Positions 57,601 to 64,000 of a stretch of DNA of 64,000 nucleotides are shown piece by piece; the first letter of the stretch is position 1, and every line of letters begins with the position of its first letter. This DNA is from Brachionus rotundiformis (lineage: Eukaryota > Rotifera > Eurotatoria > Ploima > Brachionidae). Position numbers and translations under genes: made by a program. Under the pieces are notes generated by a model. The model was given only the letters and a program-made list of their open reading frames with translations. It made no database searches and was not told the origin of the DNA. The DNA lies in the NCBI GenBank assembly GCA_016802295.1, contig JAESIW010000180.1, positions 382,752-446,751 on the forward strand, written 5' to 3'.

Positions 57601-58308
57601 GGACATTGGCTACCTTTTTTACAATAAAAATTACGATTTTAATTATCAAACATCCTATACTTTGAATCCCTATGTTGAGATTACATCAGTAATTTTTAAT
57701 ATGATAAATACCTATCAAAAGTATCATTTATATATTTTTTGTTCAGGATGATGAATTAGTTACTCAATGTGTTTATACGAACACTAATCAAGATAAGTTT
57801 GTTTTCGTAAGTATATAATTTTAAATTGGAAAAAAAATTAAATTGTTTTATCTAGGGAGGTCCAAGTACTCGGGATGAGATGTGCTTCCATTTTCTAACA
57901 TATTATCCCCGTAGCCCAAAATTTAAGGCATGTGTTAGTGTACCGTACTATGAGGATATTGGAAAACTACTGATTACATTGAATGAGAGCAAAAGTGCTG
58001 AGGTTCCAAATTTTGGTGACACTATGGAAACATTTCTGGCTGCAGTTGGAGAAGGTCTCAAGACAATCAAATCTGATCAGTTTGTTGAAAAAACATTTCG
58101 AGAATTTTACAATTCCACCAGAATGACCGGTTTTTGTGTCGATAAAGTAGTTGGTGTCAAAAATCAGACCAAATCATACAACACTTATATTGAGCCTGAT
58201 GTGTGTGCTTTGCCAAATAACGAACAAGATGGTTTTTTCCAATTTATTTTCATGCTTTTAAATACAATTTTTGGTTACATTTTGCAATGGTTTCAGTCTT
58301 TGTTCTGA
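54663..58308 (+). CDS. DBH/MOXD-type copper monooxygenase with two DOMON domains
   Basis: Exons 54663-55856, 56962-57164, 57216-57462, 57509-57688, 57747-57806 and 57856-58308 keep phase and give about 778 residues. A signal peptide (SFIVLFILPFLAIGQS) leads into two successive DOMON domains: residues about 30-180, then about 200-370 (TNGWIGFGFSPNGGMDGSDV, VIGWVANGQ). The copper type II monooxygenase core follows with all ligands: HH in EKMHHALIYEC, His in EIHYDNP, HTH in IPHTHLIGVEI, and the Met in STRDEMC. The C-terminus is hydrophobic (FIFMLLNTIFGYILQWF), a membrane or GPI signal. Family members (DBH, MOXD1) hydroxylate catecholamine-like substrates in the secretory pathway with ascorbate; MOXD1 and DBH have one DOMON, so the second is unusual. 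Intron 1 is 1.1 kb. Substrate unknown. Confidence 0.92.
55857..56961 (+). other. 1.1-kb first intron of the copper monooxygenase gene
   Basis: AT-rich, nothing recognised inside; flanked by TACAAG|GTAAAT and TTTTTAAAAG|TGGGAG. Confidence 0.7.
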
Positions 58309-58434
58309 ATTAGTGTATCAAACAATTATGTAGAAAACAAAATTTAAAAAGAATTGAACTTTTTTGAATAAAACTTTTATTTTAAATTAAATAACAATAA
58401 TAATTAGATAAATTAAAAATTTAAATAAAATGCA

Positions 58435-58625
58435 TTAATTAAAAATTGAATAGCCTGAAATATCCTCTATAGTTTCAATAACATTTCTCATTACCTCATA
58501 GAACAAATTTACATGTCTTGTGGTATCAGAGGTAGCGTCACACGTTCCATAATATCCATACACACTGCGTTTTGAAACCTGACCGAGACAGCAAGTTTTC
58601 AAGACCGGACAAGTCCACACTTAAT
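58435..58625 (-). CDS. Possible last exon of a small Cys-containing protein
   Basis: A minus-strand frame preceded by an acceptor-like GGTCATTAAG reads WTCPVLKTCCLGQVSKRSVY, then GYYGTCDATSDTTRHVNLFY and stops after SGYSIFN. Composition (Cys, Gly, Tyr) is unlike chance AT-rich frames and could be the end of a secreted protein. I cannot find a matching signal-peptide exon upstream. Confidence 0.3.
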
Positions 58626-61600
58626 GACCATTCTCTCTATTTTTTACACATTGTATTTAAATATCACACGATAGGCGGAATTTCCTACATACATCCATTC
58701 CACCTACCGATGTATTACAGGCAAAGTGTGTAAACGAAAGGCTTAGAAAAAGTTCAAATTACATATATTTTTAAAAAAAGTTGTTTGTTTTTTATCCTTT
58801 TAAAATGTATTAATGTTATCTAATTAGTTTTTGTATTGTTTTTGTATTTGTTCAATATCTTTCTAATAAAAAAGTTTGTTTTAATGAAACTTTTGTTTGT
58901 TTAACAATTCCACAAATAATTGGTCAAGTCAGTAGTTAGATCCATCTAAATCAGATAAACGCATTCCATTTATTTACTATTCTGTTTGATAGGAAGTTTC
59001 TTCTTGCTTCTGTGGATTTTGTGGTATCCCTATTTAATTATTTTTTCATTTCAAAGTTTCAAAATTTTAGGAAATATTTTTGATTCAAAGGTCAATGTTT
59101 TCGATTCAAGGAAGGGAAATTTTTTTTTATTTTTATAATTAATGAAAAGTCTCAAAAATTTTCATATAATATTTCGTTATAAATTAGTCTCAATTTTTTA
59201 ATCTTTAGTTATTTAATAAAAGAAAAATTGCAAAAAATACAGCTTACATTGAGTTTCATTCTTTTTTCATATTATTTCACAATAAGTTTTTCTTAGTCAG
59301 AACTGTTGCAGCTATAAGACCTATTTGATGTCTGAATCTTATGCTCTGTTCATTACAAGTAAGGTAATCGGGACACAAATAAGGGTTCTTCAGTGAAAGT
59401 GAAAGTTTCTGTCAGAAAGGATGTAAAAAGAGGGAAAAAAGGCGAAAGAAGTTAGAAAGAAGCTGAAAGTAAAGAGAATTAAAAATCTCTTTCTAAAAAC
59501 TCTCAATTTAAAGTCTCGTTACTCGCAATATAAAAAATTTGCTTTCAGTAGAGCTTTGCTGGCAATAGAGCTTCATTCCATTTTAGAGTAACCAAATGAA
59601 AAGCTTTAATTTCGAATCTTTTAATTTTTTATAAATTATAGTTCCCAAAATTTCAATGATAATTAAAGAAATAAAGTAAAAAAAAAGAGATTTTGGAATT
59701 AATTAAATAATTTTTTGATCAAATTTTATTTATTTATTAATAAATATTTTAATAAAAAATTTATCTTAATTTATTAACGAAAAGCAAAGCTGTTTTATTT
59801 CTATGATTCCAATGGCCTGCCTGATCTTTTCTTTCTATGAATAATTTGGGCTGATTAATTTGATGGCCAACTGTTTAAAATTATTTACATTAGCTGATCC
59901 TCATTTGGATTTCAAAAGCTTTAATTACAATAATTAGAAAACATTTATCTATATGCTCTAATGGGTAATTTATCAACATTTGTGGAGGATACATTGGTTA
60001 TCAGGATTTAATGGTTAATCATTCAAACGAATTAATTATCAACATACTGGTATAACACAGCCAAATTTCGTGGCATTAATGGAGTTAATTGTTTTTATTT
60101 ATAACAATTAAGTGGTCAGATTTAACACATTTAACGATATAAAAGAGGCAAAATAAATGCCAATTTTTTTACCAAAATAAAACAACTTTAAAATTTGATT
60201 AAAAAAATAGGTCAATTAATTAACAGAGTGGAAACTTTTTATAAATTGTCAAAAAAAAAGATTTTTTTAAATAAGGAAAATGTATCTTTAAGTTAAAAAG
60301 TTAAACAATCATTTTTTGAATTTTTTTTAATTGTTTAGACAAATTTTCGTTATTAAATTTAATTTACTTTTTTTTTTTGATAACTGTTGATGAAAGTTAT
60401 CAGCCTTAAAAATTTGCTAAATAATTGACTAAAGCTGTCTTATTAAAAATAGAAAATTGTTTTGTTAAAACATTAAACCAAAACAATTAATCAAAGTCTT
60501 AAAAGACCCAAAAATCCAATCTTTTAATAAGAGTAATGATAAGAATAATGAGGTCAACAAAACTACTCGAAAACTCAACAAATCAAATATTTAAGAATTC
60601 TATTTCTAAATTTTTATCAAGAATTCCTGTAAATTACCTGAAATAAGAGAGAAAATATGATCCACTCATTAAGGTGCTAAATTATTTTTTTAGCTAATTT
60701 TTTTAATTACGGCTAAGAAATCTTTAACTAAAATATTGGATTTTTAAATTGTTATATTTCAATGCAGATCGAATTAAATAATTTTTAAAAGGAAGGAAAA
60801 TTAAATATGAATTAATTAATAAACAAAATGTTCATTTATTTACTACCAGTAAATATACAAGCTAAATTTGAGTAAATCCTGCAAATATTTATTTTTTGTA
60901 TAAACGGATAGGGATTATCTAAATTTTCGCTCGAGTCGAGAGAATATAATAAAATAAAGATTTATCTTTTATATATCTAAACATAAAATATTATGTTAAA
61001 ATTTGAAATATATTATAATATTTTTTTTCGAATAGAGATCTAACAAATTTTTCTTCTTCAGGTCTGCTGAAACACTAAATAATACTGAGTCATTTTCTTT
61101 CGATAAATTATTATAAGTCTGCTATGAGTTTTAAAAAATTTTTTTTTTATTTTTTGGGTCTGAAAAAAATAATTGGATAATTAATAGAAATGTTTTTGTA
61201 TGAAAATAGATACTTTATTTATTTTTTATTAAGTAACAATTTATGTCTAGCCTTGGACTGGCAGAATGGATACCAACTCATTCCTAACTTCATTTGAAAT
61301 ACGATATTTATTGTCTAAATTGAATTACATACTTGGTACAAAAAGAGTTTTATTTAGTGATAAAAAATACTCGAGTAATATCGAGCTTTTTTTCTAATTC
61401 CCTTAGAGTCCAAAATTGGGCGCATTGGTCTAAGAAATTAAGTTTAAAATTTTCACAAATCCTTTTTTGATAAAATTTTCTAATCATTTATCATTATTAC
61501 CATTTTTAGCCGCAATAATGCTAAAATTTTTTTTGAAAAACTTAAATAAAAGTTTTTATTTTTTAATCATTTATTATTATTATCATTTATAGCGGCAGTG

Positions 61601-63174
61601 ATACTTAAAATTTGTAAAAAACAATTAAATCAGAGTATCCAAAAATTTTGAACCCGATCAACCATAAATTCAATTATTTTTAAGCTCATTTTCTCTAATA
61701 ATAGATAAAATTAAGTTGATGATAAATAATTATCAATTAATTTTATTAATGCATTTTTTATGTTCAAAATTACGATATATTTATTTTACCATTAAAATCT
61801 ATTATGTATTTAATTGTAATTAAATGAATAAACAAAATTTAAAATTCAATACCAAAGAGTTAAACATTATATATTTTTTTGTGTTTGTTTAACTCAAAAT
61901 ATTTATGTAATCAAAATTTATATGAGTGATAAATTTTTTTAAAGAAAAGATAAAATTTAGATAATCATTCGTTTTGATAGACTGGTGCTTTTTTTGAAAA
62001 TTTTCCACCATATTGCCATTTAGTTTAGTTTTTGCCGCAGACATGAATAAAGTTTTTGTCTCTTTTAGGATCTTGAGCAGGTAGCAATTATCTTTACCTA
62101 GAGTTATTTCATATCACTTCTATAAAAGCTATTCATATTTATTTAAAAAAAACTTGCATTTATTAATGCATTGTAGACAAAATAAGAAACTAAAAATTCT
62201 TATCCATTTAGTCTTTAATGAAATAAAGTTTTAGTATAAAATAAGAACATTTTATAATTTTGGTTCATTTTTATATTTTAATTGAAACCATAAGTTATTC
62301 AGCAAGTTTTGTCTAATCTTTTATGCTATATCCTAAAAATAAATTCTTATTTTTAATTAGAGATATTTTTAAGAGAAAATTCTTATGAAAACTTGCTATT
62401 TTTGACAAAAATTCTTGTTCTAAGATTCTTTAATTAAAAGCTATTGTTCAACTTTAATTTTAAAGTTGTTTTTCAATCAATCTTTTCAAAATGGAAAATC
62501 TACGATTCGAAAAATTTATCTTCAGCTCAACCACAAGTCTTGTTATTTAAAATTTCTATAAAAAATAAAATTTTCAAGGTGTGCCGTTTTAAAAGAAAAA
62601 ATTAAAATTTTAATTGTAAAAATTTCAATATTCTTGACCATATAGACTAGGTTTTTAGTAAAAATAAATTTTCATTACTCATAATTATAAATCAGATGTT
62701 TAAAATTTGAAGAAAAGCTTTTTAATCTGTCCTAAACCAAGATTAAAGGAAAAATTTTTGTCTCATCCAATTTATGACCTAATCTTAAACCTTTTAAGAA
62801 GTTAAGGCTTAATTATATACGCTTAAATACTTGTTATTTAATGTTTTAAAAGGTTGTTATTTTTCATTCATTAAATTTAATTTGAAAAAACAAGATGTTA
62901 ATTCCATTGCATTTCCTTTTCAGCTAGAGATTGATTGATTACCAACTACCGTTATCAATTTCTAATACAGAATTATCATAAAAAATATTTTATTCAAATT
63001 CAATTCAAAATATATTGATAAATTTAGACTGCTATCTCCATAGATATCTTAGCAAAATACAGTTTTTTGTTTTTGGCCTATTTTTTTTTGTTAAAATGGT
63101 CATTGGACTTAATAACATTTGAATATTGGTTTAGATAATTTTTTTAGTGTCGAGATTTATTTAAGAAGAGAAAA
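58626..63174. other. 4.5-kb AT-rich intergenic stretch
   Basis: No gene recognised. A purine-rich run (GAAAGT/AGAAAG) lies at about 59395-59485, and an 84-bp direct tandem duplication at 61481-61630. Confidence 0.6.
61481..61630. repeat. Diverged 84-bp tandem duplication
   Basis: TAATCATTTATCATTATTAC at 61481 and TAATCATTTATTATTATTAT at 61564 begin two units that share a following (C/G)ATTT(T/A)TAGC(C/G)GCA segment and an AAAATTT-rich end; the period is about 83-84 bp. Confidence 0.6.
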
Positions 63175-64000
63175 ATGTTTTATAAATCATCTATTTATAG
63201 GAATAAAAAGAAAATTATCAGTAAGTTAATTTTTAAAATTTTTTAAGAAATTTTTGTACTTAAATTTTAAAAAATACAATCGTTTATTCATTAAAAAATA
63301 ATCTCAATTTTTTTACTATTCAAAAATTATCTCAAAAATAATATTTGAAAAAATTTTAAGTTTTTTCCATTTTGGTATCCATACTTGTCGTCAAGCAATA
63401 TACTAGTTCATCAAAAATATTATCAAAGAGAATTACAGATAACTCAAAAGGCTTTTACCAAATACATTTATGGCCAAGGCAATCGATAGAGCAAGAATCA
63501 GCATGTAAGCTGCCCCGCTTAAATTTTACAGGTCATAATCGTATAGAAAAATACAAAGAATGTAAATTAAAAGAAGAATTTGGCTACTTGAAAAATTCAC
63601 ATTGGTATTTTAACAAGACTGTTGTTGGCAAATTTGACAATTTTGAGTGCTTTTATCGAAATATCAGCCGCACTGATGACTTTGATCTAATTTTTTCAAA
63701 GTATGTGAAACTTTCCCAAGGCCAAACAATTTACCACGATGTGATAGAAGTTAATTGTTTAGAAAAAGATAAAAGAAAGCATGTCTTGTACAATAACTTG
63801 CATGTACAGATATTAAACAAAATTCACTTGAGACAGAAAGCAGAAACAAGTGAACAATGTAAGCCATTGAATATTCTATTACTCAGCTACGACTCAATCT
63901 CAAGAGTTTCTTGGTTCAGACGATTGCCAAAAACCACAGAATACTTGATCAACAAAATGAAGACTACTATATTGTATGGACATAACATAATTGGAGATGG
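63175..64000 (+). CDS. DUF229-family type II membrane protein, 5' part only
   Basis: Exon 1 (63175-63220) encodes MFYKSSIYRNKKKII; exon 2 starts at 63361 in phase and runs to the window edge. Together they give a short basic cytosolic tail, one span (IFSILVSILVVKQY), and a lumenal domain with CKLPRLNFTGHN, ECKLKEEFGYLKNSHWYFNK, FECFYRNISR and NILLLSYDSISRVSWFRRLP. The spaced Cys and the LLSYDSISR(V)x(W/F)xRxLPxT block are the marks of DUF229 proteins, a family of alkaline-phosphatase/sulfatase-like fold found widely in nematodes, insects and rotifers; the Asp and Ser of YDSIS sit where that fold binds metal and has its nucleophile. Function of the family is not established. At least 230 codons are visible; the rest, including the remaining metal ligands, lies beyond the window. 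Confidence 0.85.

Noticed and set aside
59395..59485. Purine-rich GAAAG run as a functional element
   Set aside because: Irregular simple sequence; nothing distinguishes it from background.
1..64000. CRISPR arrays, bacterial operons, origins or prophage
   Set aside because: Spliced genes, Pol III tRNA genes and retroelements show eukaryotic DNA; the only regular repeats are coding or simple.

Overview
The window is animal (metazoan) nuclear DNA. It is very AT-rich, its genes are split by short GT-AG introns (mostly about 50 to 120 bp), and it carries degraded Tc1, hAT and non-LTR elements. The gene set (a metazoan-type chitin synthase, a G-alpha of the 12/13 class, Arf GTPases, a copper monooxygenase with DOMON domains, a DUF229 protein) together with this compact AT-rich style suggests a small invertebrate, most like a monogonont rotifer such as Brachionus. 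That placement is an inference from protein style, not a database match.

Layout. 0-5.9 kb: one unrecognised 539-residue coiled-coil protein, then repeat-rich DNA with LINE, hAT and Tc1 relics. 5.9-10.5 kb: three identical tRNA-Asn(GUU) genes interleaved with a nine-exon CYP46-like cytochrome P450 and a small single-pass membrane protein. 11-13 kb: a small hydrophobic reading frame and a coiled-coil/zinc-finger protein. 14-15.3 kb: a 5'-inverted non-LTR retrotransposon with target-site duplication. 17.2-18.5 kb: two convergent Arf-family genes whose 3' halves are identical. 19.7-20.4 kb: a second, CR1/L2-like LINE fragment. 20.6-23.4 kb: a two-exon G-alpha 12/13 gene. 24.5-25 kb: a three-exon Ly6/quiver-type GPI protein assembled here from short exons. 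25.3-28.1 kb: a multi-pass, MFS-like protein with a long threonine-rich loop. 29.3-35 kb: a scrambled chitin synthase fragment followed by an eight-exon chitin synthase. 37.3-38.3 kb: a secreted tyrosine/serine-rich repeat protein. 38.9-39.9 kb: an extended SDR reductase. 40.4-41.3 kb: a dead Tc1 transposase. 42-43.3 kb: class III alcohol dehydrogenase. 43.4 kb: a small secreted Gly-Leu-Pro protein. 44.4-48.1 kb: a twelve-exon M1 aminopeptidase homologue that has lost its catalytic residues. 49.5-51.7 kb: an intronless HSP70 with a heat-shock element and TATA box. 54.7-58.3 kb: a DBH/MOXD-type copper monooxygenase with two DOMON domains. 63.2 kb to the end: the 5' part of a DUF229 type II membrane protein.

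The genes look like an ordinary mixture (signalling GTPases, xenobiotic/sterol and aldehyde metabolism, chitin/cuticle and secreted matrix proteins, stress response) and not one operon-like system. The points most worth attention are the Arf pair (gene conversion plus loss of GTPase residues), the catalytically dead aminopeptidase, the twin-primed LINE insertion, the double-DOMON monooxygenase, the rearranged chitin synthase copy, and the small genes that only appear after splicing short exons. All exon boundaries were read by eye from splice signals, reading phase and family conservation.
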